The translations under genes and the position numbers were made by a program. A DNA stretch of 38,567 bases, taken from the NCBI RefSeq assembly GCF_000167195.1, contig NZ_AADV02000017.1, positions 1-38,567 on the forward strand, written 5' to 3'. Source of the stretch: Crocosphaera watsonii WH 8501 (GTDB taxonomy: Bacteria > Cyanobacteriota > Cyanobacteriia > Cyanobacteriales > Microcystaceae). This document shows positions 1 to 8,249 of this stretch, in pieces; the first letter of the stretch is position 1; the number at the start of each line of letters is the position of its first letter. Under the pieces are notes generated by a model that saw nothing but the letters and a program-made list of their open reading frames with translations, searched no databases and had not been told where the DNA came from.

Positions 1-2
1 CA

Positions 3-758
3 GAGACTCATATCCTAGTTAGGGGTGATAGTGCCTATGCCCGTGAAGAAATCTTCTATTTTTGTGAAAATCAGCCTTTAGTTGATTATGTTATAGCTAT
101 GGGAACAAATGGCGTTATTAAGTTACGAGCGGATGATGTAATTGAAAAAGCCAAACATGAATATGAAAAAAAACTAGCTCCAATAACTGAATTAATGGAT
201 AGTTTATTTCAGAAAAAAGAAGATTTAGAAGAAGTTAAAAAATTAGTACCAATTTCTACTTGGCATCGCTCTATTCGTTATAAAACAGAAAAGTCATGGA
301 GTTGTCAAAGAAGAGTAGTGACAAAAGTTTGTTATGGAAGTGATGGCTTAAAAATGCGCCATGTGGTGACATCTTTGCCCGCTTCAAAAATTCCACCCTC
401 AAAACTTTATACAAAAAAATACTGTCCGAGAGGCGAGATGGAAAATCGGATTAAAGAACAACAATTAGACTTGTTAGCTGATAGAACTTCAACTCAAACA
501 TTTCAAAGTAATCAACTAAGATTATGGATACATTCCTGGGCTTATGTTCTCATAAATGCTTTTCGTCAACACTGTTTAAAAAAAACTTCATTGGCTAAAG
601 CAACTGTGGGAAGAATACGTCTAAATCTTCTTAAGTTGGGAGCCAGAATAAAGATTACTTGTAGAAGAATTATTATCGCTATAGCTAGTGCTTGTCCTTA
701 TCAAGATATTTTGTCTATTGCTAACAAAAGAATTAAAACTATTCCTAATACTGGATAA
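3..758 (+). CDS. IS1380-type transposase, C-terminal part (5' end outside window)
   Basis: DDE transposase that would move its own insertion sequence. The frame is open from the first bases of the window, so the protein enters from outside; the first internal ATG is at 99 but the family sequence clearly starts before it. Visible are an RGDSAYARE stretch just after the window start (a catalytic-Asp region of the family), a variable lysine-rich middle, and near the C terminus the block YCPRGEMENRIKEQQLD followed by DRTSTQTFQSNQLRLWIHS, which holds the catalytic Glu and is typical of IS1380 transposases. The C terminus looks complete (stop 756-758). The right terminal repeat could not be placed but should lie between 758 and about 880. 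Only the family call is offered; activity cannot be judged. Confidence 0.85.
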   Translation, partial: ETHILVRGDSAYAREEIFYFCENQPLVDYVIAMGTNGVIKLRADDVIEKAKHEYEKKLAPITELMDSLFQKKEDLEEVKKLVPISTWHRSIRYKTEKSWSCQRRVVTKVCYGSDGLKMRHVVTSLPASKIPPSKLYTKKYCPRGEMENRIKEQQLDLLADRTSTQTFQSNQLRLWIHSWAYVLINAFRQHCLKKTSLAKATVGRIRLNLLKLGARIKITCRRIIIAIASACPYQDILSIANKRIKTIPNTG

Positions 759-886
759 GTAGAATAAGTTGTTTTTAAAAAAAGATATCTATCATAAGTT
801 GTTGACTGACTGATACTTTTATTTAGTCTTATTTATCGTGGAGAAAATCAAAAGTTAATATAATTACTCCCTCTTAAACTCAATTT

Positions 887-1375
887 TTGGATAATCAAAG
901 TCAATTTTTTTATTCATCTATATTCAAAATTTCTATTAGTCCTAAAAATTATCATTTTTCATCTCTGGATTGGGCTTTCAAATTAATTTGTGAGAAATCC
1001 GGGGATCGCACCACTTGGTGGCTGAGCCAAAAAGATGCAGAAATTGATAGGGAGCGTTCTCTGCGTTTAGAGACAGAACGGAAACTTAGCGAAGAGTTAG
1101 ACCAACGATTGGCACAGCAAGCTCAAGTTTACGAACAGAAGCTCAATGAACAGGCACAACAGCACCAAGCCATAATGGAGCAACAGGAGCAAAGAATTGC
1201 TAAACTAGAGCAATTAATGAATGATGGGTTGTCTCAACAGAAAGCAAAAACGAAACCAAACAGTTTCTTCTCTGAGGTTAATTCTTTGACCCCTAATGGT
1301 TCTCAACCGTCTAAGAAGGCAAAAGGGTTTGGCAATTTGGCTATGGCCAAATCGGGAACTAACCATCAAGGTTAA
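887..1375 (+). CDS. Unrecognised coiled-coil protein, probably 5'-truncated
   Basis: Not recognised. The frame opens with TTG at 887 and no convincing ribosome-binding site; the first 35 or so residues look like translated AT-rich junction sequence. From about residue 40 the sequence is protein-like: a WWLSQKDAEIDRERS stretch, then roughly 60 residues rich in Glu, Gln, Arg and Leu that should form a coiled coil (repeated QQ-x-Q and EQ patterns), then a Ser/Asn/Lys-rich tail. The IS1380-type element just upstream may have cut off the true N terminus. It lies 1.2 kb before a mobile-element primase on the same strand, so it may be a remnant of that replicon, but this is inference. Confidence 0.45.
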   Translation: MDNQSQFFYSSIFKISISPKNYHFSSLDWAFKLICEKSGDRTTWWLSQKDAEIDRERSLRLETERKLSEELDQRLAQQAQVYEQKLNEQAQQHQAIMEQQEQRIAKLEQLMNDGLSQQKAKTKPNSFFSEVNSLTPNGSQPSKKAKGFGNLAMAKSGTNHQG

Positions 1376-1485
1376 TAAAAAAACTTACTGCTGACTATTC
1401 CCCCAAGAGGGATTTTAAGGTAGACTGAGTGTAATCCTCATCTAAACATAGGGTTAAAAATGTACACACAGAGTTTCGCAGATAA

Positions 1486-1698
1486 AAGAAGCCATATAAA
1501 CGCCGAAACGCCGTCAGCTTGGGGAAGTTGGACGGACGTTTCTTCATATCGCTTCTTACTGAGAGTTCTCTGTTTAGTCGAAGGAGGTGACTAATGAGAA
1601 AGTAGGAAGTTATTCAATTTTTGAAGCGAATTAGCGTTGAGACGCTAAGGCTATAAATTTTTAGCCACAATACTCTTATCATAAGAGAAAGTTGTGGT
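1486..1698 (+). ncRNA. Candidate structured RNA (unassigned family)
   Basis: A run of hairpins outside any credible gene. (i) 1486-1557: outer stem 1486-1497 with 1546-1557 (11 of 12 pairs), inner stem GAAACG (1505-1510) with CGTTTC (1537-1542), continuing as CCGTC (1511-1515) with GACGG (1531-1535) around a bulged A. (ii) TTAGTC (1574-1579) with GACTAA (1589-1594); the loop carries most of a full-length Shine-Dalgarno sequence. (iii) TTAGCGT (1631-1637) with ACGCTAA (1642-1648). (iv) GGCTA (1649-1653) with TAGCC (1662-1666), competing with CCACAA (1665-1670) with TTGTGG (1692-1697). The folds read equally well on the complementary strand; plus is chosen because of the Shine-Dalgarno. It could be an orphan mobile-element RNA of the HEARO/omega type, a leader, or a decayed element. 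No family was recognised. Confidence 0.4.
1574..1605 (+). promoter_or_regulatory. Full-length Shine-Dalgarno in a hairpin loop plus three-codon ORF
   Basis: AAGGAGGTGA at 1581-1590 matches ten bases of the 16S rRNA anti-Shine-Dalgarno complement. It sits mostly in the loop of a six-base-pair stem (1574-1579 with 1589-1594) and is correctly spaced before ATG at 1594, which opens a frame of only ATG AGA AAG TAG (1594-1605). This could be a ribosome-binding regulatory element, a minimal leader ORF, or chance. What is seen is the match and the spacing; any role is inference. Confidence 0.3.
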
Positions 1699-2500
1699 CT
1701 TCGCAAGCTTTTTGTCAAAAATTTATGCTTTTAGGGAAAATTTAACGTTAATTAGCGAAAAAAGGCTTCGTGCTTGGAAATCTGACTAATTGATTAGATA
1801 TGTTTCTGATACTCGTTTTTAGACTATAAGAATATATCGTCCAACCAGCAATCCCAACAGGTGTCATTTAGTCAAAAGGAGGCAGGAGTTGAAAGGCACC
1901 CAGCAGGAGGTTTATTGTAAGGACACGGAGCTTGCACTCCCACCAAACCCCTTCCGTCTTAAAAGACGGGGAACCTGTCCCAGAGGGGGAAGGGATGAAG
2001 AAAAACCCTCCTGCCCCCTGCCTCCTGCCGTTAACGTGGCAGAAGCCTCGGTCACCAAGCATATTCATCGATTGCATAGTTATTAGCTGTAACCCGATCA
2101 CTCAGACAACCTCTGGCAATTTGCTAGATAATCCTAAACCTCTCTTGAGTGACTTTATCGGTTAACAGCAATGGCTATTCGGTTGAAAAAAAGAAAAAAG
2201 CTGGAAATGCCTTGTTATCGTGACTGAATCTTCAACGAACCCACTACCAAAGTAACCAGTTGATGTCATTGAGAACGTCAACACAAACCAAGGCTGAGAT
2301 GTGAAAATTCCAGCCACCCAAAACAAATACTTTTAAATACTATCTTTGGTTGCAGGGAAATTGAAAGGATTAAGATCCAGGATTTGGAACATCACTGTTC
2401 AACAATGGACTATGGAACAATTGATTAATGAACAATTACCTCTTTTATTAACGAAAAGAAGAATTAAATTGAGGCTTTACCCCAAATAACTCAATTATTC

Positions 2501-2524
2501 ATTATCCATTATCCATTATCCATT
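2501..2524. repeat. Heptamer tandem repeat (ATTATCC x3)
   Basis: Three exact copies of ATTATCC followed by a partial fourth unit. It is of the short tandem heptamer class common in cyanobacterial intergenic DNA. It lies 55 bases before the primase start. Confidence 0.7.
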
Positions 2525-2579
2525 AATAACAGGGCATCTCCAGCAGTAAACACATCAACACTGTAAGGAGAAAAAATTC

Positions 2580-5500
2580 ATGAAATTCCCAGAGATCGAT
2601 CGCAATTTAGCTCAGCGTCAGTTAGCCCTACTCGGACACAACATCAACAAACCAGTGTATTTACGCTTTTTCTACCCCAGTGATGATCCAAGAAAAGATG
2701 GGGATGCAGGGCGTAAAGCAGACCAAGTTAACTGGAATCAAATCGAAAACTACCAGAAAGAAGGTCGTGGTGCCTATTTTGTTGTCAATGGTGGGGGGCA
2801 TAAAAATGATGATGTTACCCAAGGCCGTGCAATTTTCGTCGAACACGACGATTTGCCCAAAGATATCCAACGTAACTTATGGAAAAGTTTGGGACTCCCT
2901 GAACCCACATTTCAAGTAGATACGGGGGGTAAATCAATTCATGCGTACTGGGTATTGATAGAAGCGATCGCAGTAGAAAAATGGTCCGTCCTACAAAGGG
3001 ACTTACTAGAATATACCAATGGAGATCGCTCAATTAAGAACCCTGCCAGAGTAATGAGGATGGCCGGGGGCTGGCACATCTCCCATGACCCGGATGGCAA
3101 CCCTATCTACAACCAAACCAAAATTATCTCTGCATCAGCCAAGACATATAGTTATGAAGAACTCAGAGAAATCATCCCAGAGCAAAAAGAACGGCTGCCA
3201 ATAGTAGAAGCAGCCAAAGAACAAAACAGTTGTTCAGACCCATCTACATTACCACGACACCCCGACTTTATAAGTGTTCCGGTACCAGCACCGGTGCCGT
3301 TGTTGCAGTGTTGTCGGAAAGAAGTCAGGGAATTGGTGGCCACAGGAGTCCCTAAAGGGTGTAAACGCAACGATATGGCCATTAATGTAGGCTTAGAACT
3401 CATTGCGGTGGAAAGATATCTGCAAACTATAGGACAATCCTACACAGATTCAGCAGTGTCGTTGTTCCATGAATTCTGTCAACGTAGCGGTATGACAGCA
3501 TCAGAAGAAGAGGAACGTTATCAATGGTGCAACAAAACCAATAGTGACCCCAGTTGCCCACCAGATGCCATTGCTGCCTGTATAAAAGGATGGTACTGGA
3601 GAGAAGTTATTAAACCCCAACAACGAAATGGACTCAAAGAGTTCAACACCTCAACTACCCCTGGTGTTGATAAGGAACATAATCAAAGGGTCAAAACACA
3701 AAACTCATCCTCTTCGCAAAAGTCGGAGCAACCATCACCTGATATTTATGAACAAGTCCCCGAACAACTAGCCATAGAACATATCGACGCTATCCTTGAC
3801 AAAAATTTCGATGAGGCGATCCAAGACCTAGAACTGAATAAATTAGCCAAACAATTTAGTAACTTTAATGCCAAGGAAATTCGAGAAATCGCCAATAAAC
3901 GGATAAATGAAAGGGAACGTGAAGATAATATTTCTGAACGCTTTACCGAACTAGAAGAAATACAAGCGAAAGAAAATCATGAATATATCCCCTTTGCTGA
4001 TTTATTCTATGATTCCCCAAGCACCCAGAAACAATTTGAACACCTCTGTCGTGTTAACCAAAAAATTCAGCCACAATACTTTTTAAGTATTTTCTCTCCC
4101 TTTTCCTCACTGATGGGCATCAAAGGCAGTTGTGATGTCCCTGTCTTGGGTAAATTCAGAGGTAATATCAATATAAGTATGGTCGGAGAATCAGGTAACG
4201 GGAAAAGTATTGTTAGTGGCATCTTACTAGATCCCCTGTACAGGCTGCAAAACGAACGATTGCAGAAATACCAACAACAAGAAAGGCAATATAACCAAGC
4301 AATTGAACAATGGGAAAAACAACACCCTGACGAACGAGGACCTAAACCCAGAAAGGATGAATATATCACCATCCGAGATGGTTTTTTAGTCATCAATGAG
4401 TATTCAAGGGAGGGCATTGTCAAAAACCATGCTGATAACCCCAATGGACTCCTAATACACCAAGAGGAATTAGTAGCCATTCAACGGGCGCAAAATATGT
4501 ATCGTCAAGGCAAAGGGGATGATCGTCAGTTTCTTAATAATTTGTACGACAATAAAGCCATCGCTCGTTCCTTAAAATCCGAACGTATCATTGTGGAAGA
4601 AACTGCCGTTTCCATTGTGGGGGGATATCAACCAGACATAGTCTTATCAGAGATGGGAGACTTATCAGATCCCGACGGACAATGGGCTAGGTTTAATTTC
4701 GTATGTGCTACCGAAAAACGAGTTTATACCGATTTAAGCCAACCGAAAATCGATGTGTCCGATATTGTTTATAACCTGTACAAAAAAGCCTTAAATGCGG
4801 CTCCTGTTGAGTGCCATTTAGATCAAGTTGGTCTTGATTTGTTACAACAATTTATCAACAAATTAGAAGATCAACGGTGGGAAAGTTTACAACCAGGATG
4901 GCGCGCCATTCTTTCCAAGGCCAGTGGGGAAGTAGTGCGTATTGCCCTCAACCTGCATTGGATGAATTGTTTAATTAATGATCGTCCTGTAACCCCTGTG
5001 ATTCCTGCGATCGCCATCAAAACCGCCATTAAGATCAAACAATTTTTCTTATCCCAGATTGATTTGATCCGAAAATTGGGATTGGCGAATCCCCATCGGG
5101 AAGATGGTTTAAGTGCGGTTTACTCCCAGATTCTCAACATAGCTAAACGAGTTGCTCATAAGAGTAAATTTTTAACCGTGCGTATGGTGCAAAGTACCCG
5201 TAGTGGAGTCTTCAAAAACCTCAAATCCAAAGGCATTGAACAAATGTTCAATGATATAGCTGCTATGGGTAAAGCCAAGTTAGTTAAACATAAACGTAGT
5301 TTAGCTTTATTGATTGACTCTCTTTTAGATGGGGACGAAGTTAATCAAGATTTGCCCCAATCTCCCAATGGTACAAATAATAACTCAACAACAACAACTA
5401 GCTTTGATGAGACTCTCTCGGGAATCTCCAAATCTGAACCTGAACTTACACCAGTATTGTTGGCAAATGTTGGCAAATTGTTGGAAAAAACAGAATGGGT

Positions 5501-6089
5501 AAAAGACAGTCTAGATAATAATTTCAACAGTTTTGTTGGAATTGTTGGAACTGTTGGAAGCACTATACCTAGTTTTAGTTCGGGAATTTTTACCCCCCCA
5601 ACAATTACAACATGGCCAACAATAAGTGAAACCAGCATCAGTCCGTCATTAGACAGTGATTTCAACACGATCCCACAGTCCCAACAAAACAATGTTGAAC
5701 AAAACCAAGCCAATGTAGAGATTGAGTGGTTGATGAAGTTATTAGAGGAGTTAGAACAAGATAATTCTATCCACACAGAGGATGAATGGCTTGAGTTAAC
5801 TAGCCAAGCAGAAGAAAAAATCAATGCCCTGGATGGATTTAAAGAAAAGTACCCTGATTATTTGTCTCGAATTTGGGCTACTCATCCATCTAGCCATTCC
5901 ATTCCACCACAACTACCATCCCTTGACGAACTAAAAGCCTTGCTGTTAGCTTGTCAAGGGATGGTAGTTGTGGTGAAAAATCTCCACAAGAAAAATCCCT
6001 ACTCTAAAAAAGCGTACACAGCATTGACCCCTGATGAACAAAATCAAGTAGATGCTGTTGCTGCCACCGAAGTCAACCAAGATGTCTAG
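2580..6089 (+). CDS. Plasmid/mobile-element primase-helicase (RepB-like primase plus DUF3987-type ATPase)
   Basis: A 1169-residue replication protein of the type carried by plasmids and integrated elements. The N-terminal 200 or so residues resemble RepB-like primases: an acidic FVEHDDLP segment near residue 82 and the signature GGKSIHAYWVL with His about 121. A Cys/Trp-containing linker follows (about 290-345). From about 490 a DUF3987-like ATPase domain carries Walker A GESGNGKS at 536-543. The C-terminal third is Ser/Thr/Asn-rich and ends in a helical block with LPSLDELKALLLAC and AYTALTPDEQ. The start ATG has AAGGAG nine bases upstream. Two oddities: codons 1109-1132 contain a perfect 23-bp inverted repeat, and the stop codon sits exactly where the next insertion sequence begins (GGAGTTACGC from 6089), so a few terminal residues may have been lost. 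No partitioning or relaxase gene is visible, so the parent replicon is probably decayed. Confidence 0.75.
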   Translation: MKFPEIDRNLAQRQLALLGHNINKPVYLRFFYPSDDPRKDGDAGRKADQVNWNQIENYQKEGRGAYFVVNGGGHKNDDVTQGRAIFVEHDDLPKDIQRNLWKSLGLPEPTFQVDTGGKSIHAYWVLIEAIAVEKWSVLQRDLLEYTNGDRSIKNPARVMRMAGGWHISHDPDGNPIYNQTKIISASAKTYSYEELREIIPEQKERLPIVEAAKEQNSCSDPSTLPRHPDFISVPVPAPVPLLQCCRKEVRELVATGVPKGCKRNDMAINVGLELIAVERYLQTIGQSYTDSAVSLFHEFCQRSGMTASEEEERYQWCNKTNSDPSCPPDAIAACIKGWYWREVIKPQQRNGLKEFNTSTTPGVDKEHNQRVKTQNSSSSQKSEQPSPDIYEQVPEQLAIEHIDAILDKNFDEAIQDLELNKLAKQFSNFNAKEIREIANKRINEREREDNISERFTELEEIQAKENHEYIPFADLFYDSPSTQKQFEHLCRVNQKIQPQYFLSIFSPFSSLMGIKGSCDVPVLGKFRGNINISMVGESGNGKSIVSGILLDPLYRLQNERLQKYQQQERQYNQAIEQWEKQHPDERGPKPRKDEYITIRDGFLVINEYSREGIVKNHADNPNGLLIHQEELVAIQRAQNMYRQGKGDDRQFLNNLYDNKAIARSLKSERIIVEETAVSIVGGYQPDIVLSEMGDLSDPDGQWARFNFVCATEKRVYTDLSQPKIDVSDIVYNLYKKALNAAPVECHLDQVGLDLLQQFINKLEDQRWESLQPGWRAILSKASGEVVRIALNLHWMNCLINDRPVTPVIPAIAIKTAIKIKQFFLSQIDLIRKLGLANPHREDGLSAVYSQILNIAKRVAHKSKFLTVRMVQSTRSGVFKNLKSKGIEQMFNDIAAMGKAKLVKHKRSLALLIDSLLDGDEVNQDLPQSPNGTNNNSTTTTSFDETLSGISKSEPELTPVLLANVGKLLEKTEWVKDSLDNNFNSFVGIVGTVGSTIPSFSSGIFTPPTITTWPTISETSISPSLDSDFNTIPQSQQNNVEQNQANVEIEWLMKLLEELEQDNSIHTEDEWLELTSQAEEKINALDGFKEKYPDYLSRIWATHPSSHSIPPQLPSLDELKALLLACQGMVVVVKNLHKKNPYSKKAYTALTPDEQNQVDAVAATEVNQDV
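5905..5975 (+). repeat. Perfect 23-bp inverted repeat inside the primase gene
   Basis: The left arm 5905-5927 is the exact reverse complement of the right arm 5953-5975, with a 25-base loop. Both arms are translated (IPPQLPSLDE and CQGMVVVVKN). In RNA this is a very stable hairpin 114 bases before the stop codon. Confidence 0.9.
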
Positions 6090-6981
6090 GAGTTACGCAT
6101 TGACAGATGGTTTACAATGTGCATAGTCCAAACAGAGAAAGCGATCGCTGTTAACAAAAAGCAAAAAACTGATAAAATAGAGAGGATTATAAGAACTGGA
6201 GGTAGATATCCGAACTATAACGAAGAAATCAACGGCTAAATGTCATTTAGAACTCTATACTTACTATTTAATTGCTGAATCCAAATATTCGGTTTGTAAT
6301 CGTTTATCCGAGATATTTGAGGATTTATCTCATGATAGTGTTAACCGTTTTTTATTAAGAGAAAGCTATAAACCTGTTGATTTATTCAATGAATTTAAAC
6401 AGCACATTGAACTGAGTGGGGGAACCTTAAGTATTGATGATACAGTCATTGAAAAACTTTATAGTAATCCTAAATTAAGTAAATTTATTGGTTATTTCTG
6501 GTCAGGAAATAACCATAAAACTATCAAAGGAATTAATTTAGTTACTTTATTATATACTGACCCTAATGGAATTTCAGTCCCTCTAAATTATCGACTTTAT
6601 GATAAAGAAGATAATCTGTCTAAAAATGATTATTTTCGGATGATGCTATCGGAAGTTTTAGCTTGGGGACTGAGGCCAATTTATGTAACTGGTGATAGTT
6701 GGTATTCATCTAAAGAGAACCTTAAATTTTTGAAAAAACAAGAATTAGGTTTCATGATAGGAATAGCTAAAAATCGACAAGTATCAATCGTTAAAGGACA
6801 ATATCAATCCGTTGAAAGCTTAGAAATAGAGGAAAATGGGACAATTGTTTACTTAAAAGAGTTTGGCGAAGTTAAAGTATTTAAGAAACATTTCAAAAAC
6901 GGGATGCTTCGTTTTTATATTGTAACTGCTCACCGCAACAAAAAAGTCTTATTGAAAAGCACTACAAACAACATCAGTTGA
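6089..6981 (+). mobile_element. Left part of an IS701-like element, 3' end missing
   Basis: The left end GGAGTTACGCATTGA at 6089 is a terminal sequence often seen in cyanobacterial insertion sequences. The matching inverted right end (TCAATGCGTAACTCC) was not found between 6981 and 8220, so the element is truncated on the right. The transposase inside is annotated separately. Confidence 0.55.
6196..6981 (+). pseudogene. IS701-like transposase, truncated
   Basis: The reading frame is open from a TAA at 6190 to 6981, longer than an ATG-based call would give. No ATG, GTG or TTG is available at the natural start; CTG at 6196 is the likeliest initiator, giving an N terminus ELEVDIRTITKKSTAKCHLELYT. 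The DDE core is visible: GTLSIDDTVIEK (first Asp region), WSGNNHKTIKGINLVTLLYTD, and YVTGDSWYSSKENLKFL (second Asp region). The protein stops soon after FYIVTAHRNKKVLL, before the region with the final Glu and the C-terminal helices expected in the family. A +1-shifted frame continues for about 22 codons (IEKHYKQHQLSQQ), hinting at a frameshift near 6950 before the deletion. Not expected to be functional. Confidence 0.7.
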
Positions 6982-7134
6982 GTCAACAAAAATATAAGCC
7001 CTGTGATTTAGCGTAAAATTTAAGCTAATTTATTACGGCTATTTTAATGACTAACATTCCCAGAATCAAGTTTTTTAAAAACCTCAAATAAAAACAACAA
7101 TATGAGAAAAAAAAGAATAGTAAGATAGTTTTTT

Positions 7135-7157
7135 GTTAGCGGAGATTATCCGCTAAC
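7135..7157. terminator. Hairpin, possible intrinsic terminator
   Basis: GTTAGCGGA (7135-7143) pairs with TCCGCTAAC (7149-7157) around a five-base loop. The right side is followed by CTTGTTTATTTTT and the left side on the opposite strand by AAAAAAC, so it favours termination of plus-strand transcription. It lies between the truncated IS701-like element and the IS66 remnant; the 6982-7226 spacer shows nothing else. Confidence 0.5.
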
Positions 7158-7226
7158 CTTGTTTATTTTTGTGCAGAGATATAGGGCGATCAAGAAAAAT
7201 CTATCCCCCATCGGCTCCGGAGCCTT

Positions 7227-8249
7227 TTACATCTCTAATCCTGGGGGACTCCGACCAGCTAATGACAATAATTCGCATAATTGGACAATGGCATTTTGCC
7301 CCTGTAATCTCATGGTCTCTAAAAAACTGAACATTTGGGTGACTAACTCTGCACCCCAGTCGCTTCTTGCTCCCCCACTTACTTTGCGGTGAATGACAAT
7401 GGGACGTAAAGCTCTCTCAGCATCATTATTATCTGGTTTGACTTCAGGATAAGTTAGAAAGGTGAACCACTCTTCCCAATGACGTTTGAGACGGTTAATC
7501 AATCTTTGTGCATCATAAGGCCATCCTTTTTTGGGAGTTGCTTTAAAAATCTTTTGCAGTGAGTTCTCGACTTCTGTTCTTTTGGAGCCTAAGTCTTCAA
7601 GGGTTAAATTTCGAGCATGATAATGACGATAATGGATACAGGCGGTTGCTAAAACTTGCTGTACATCGGCAGCAAATTCTCGATTCGCTTGAAAACGACT
7701 GGTTTTAAGGGACTCTAACTCTCGTTCTAAATGTGCCAGACATTTCTGTTTGGCCATCGCACTTTGTCTAAAGTAGGCACTATAGCAGTCACTGGTGAGG
7801 ATGCCCTTAAAATCTGCTCCTAACAATTTCTCGACTTCTGCGGAGCTTCTAGTGGGAGCCAACATCAACACACAGACCTCATTTGATGTGGCTACCCAAA
7901 CCCAATACTTGATGCCATCGATGCAATAACTGGTTTCGTCAACACATCGGATTCCTGGCTGCTGGATGTACTTTAACCACTGTTTGGTCAAGGGTTCTAA
8001 ACTTTCTTGAAACCATTTGTGCATTTTGGCAAGGCTCCCTTGAGAAATGGGAATGCCAAAGACATACTCTATAAAATGTTGCTGTTTACGCCATGTAAGA
8101 TTACCCCCATAGCCAAGCCAGCCCACGATGCTACTTAATCGCGCCCCATAACTGAATCCTTCTTTAACTCCCAATGGAACAGGACTGTAATCTGACCATC
8201 CACAACTAGGACATTTATAGCCCAGATTCCGCACTTCAAAAAGTAGCAT
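7227..8249 (-). pseudogene. IS66-family transposase, N-terminally truncated and fused to an IS end
   Basis: IS66 TnpC-type DDE transposase. Residues after about 10 are IS66: YKCPSCGWSDYSPVPLGVKEGFSYG, GIRCVDETSYCIDG (first Asp), LTSDCYSAYFRQ (second Asp) and KPDNNDAERALRPIVIHRK (catalytic Glu), then the usual SFLETMRLQGQN C-terminal block. The normal N-terminal part (leucine zipper, helix-turn-helix and upstream zinc-finger segment) is missing. The first ten codons, with the ATG at 8249, come from the left terminal repeat of the IS1634-type element inserted at 8221, so the apparent start is a junction artefact. No continuation of the IS66 frame was found on the other side of that element (10228 onward), so the N-terminal part was lost, not just interrupted. 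Confidence 0.8.

Larger units (their letters stand above)
1376..2579. other. 1.2-kb stretch without a convincing protein gene
   Basis: Short ORFs on both strands around 1868-2165 overlap one another and run through repeat-like sequence, so they are not called. The left half (1486-1698) is dominated by hairpins and is listed as a candidate structured RNA. The 1878-2030 part has purine-rich GGAGGCAGGAG and complementary CCTCCTGCC tracts of the low-complexity kind scattered through cyanobacterial genomes. A heptamer tandem repeat lies at 2501-2524, and the primase ribosome-binding site AAGGAG is at 2565-2570. Confidence 0.6.

Noticed and set aside
1868-2165. Three small overlapping ORFs on both strands
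   Set aside because: They overlap each other in different frames in purine/pyrimidine-rich repeat sequence, have no ribosome-binding site and encode low-complexity peptides.
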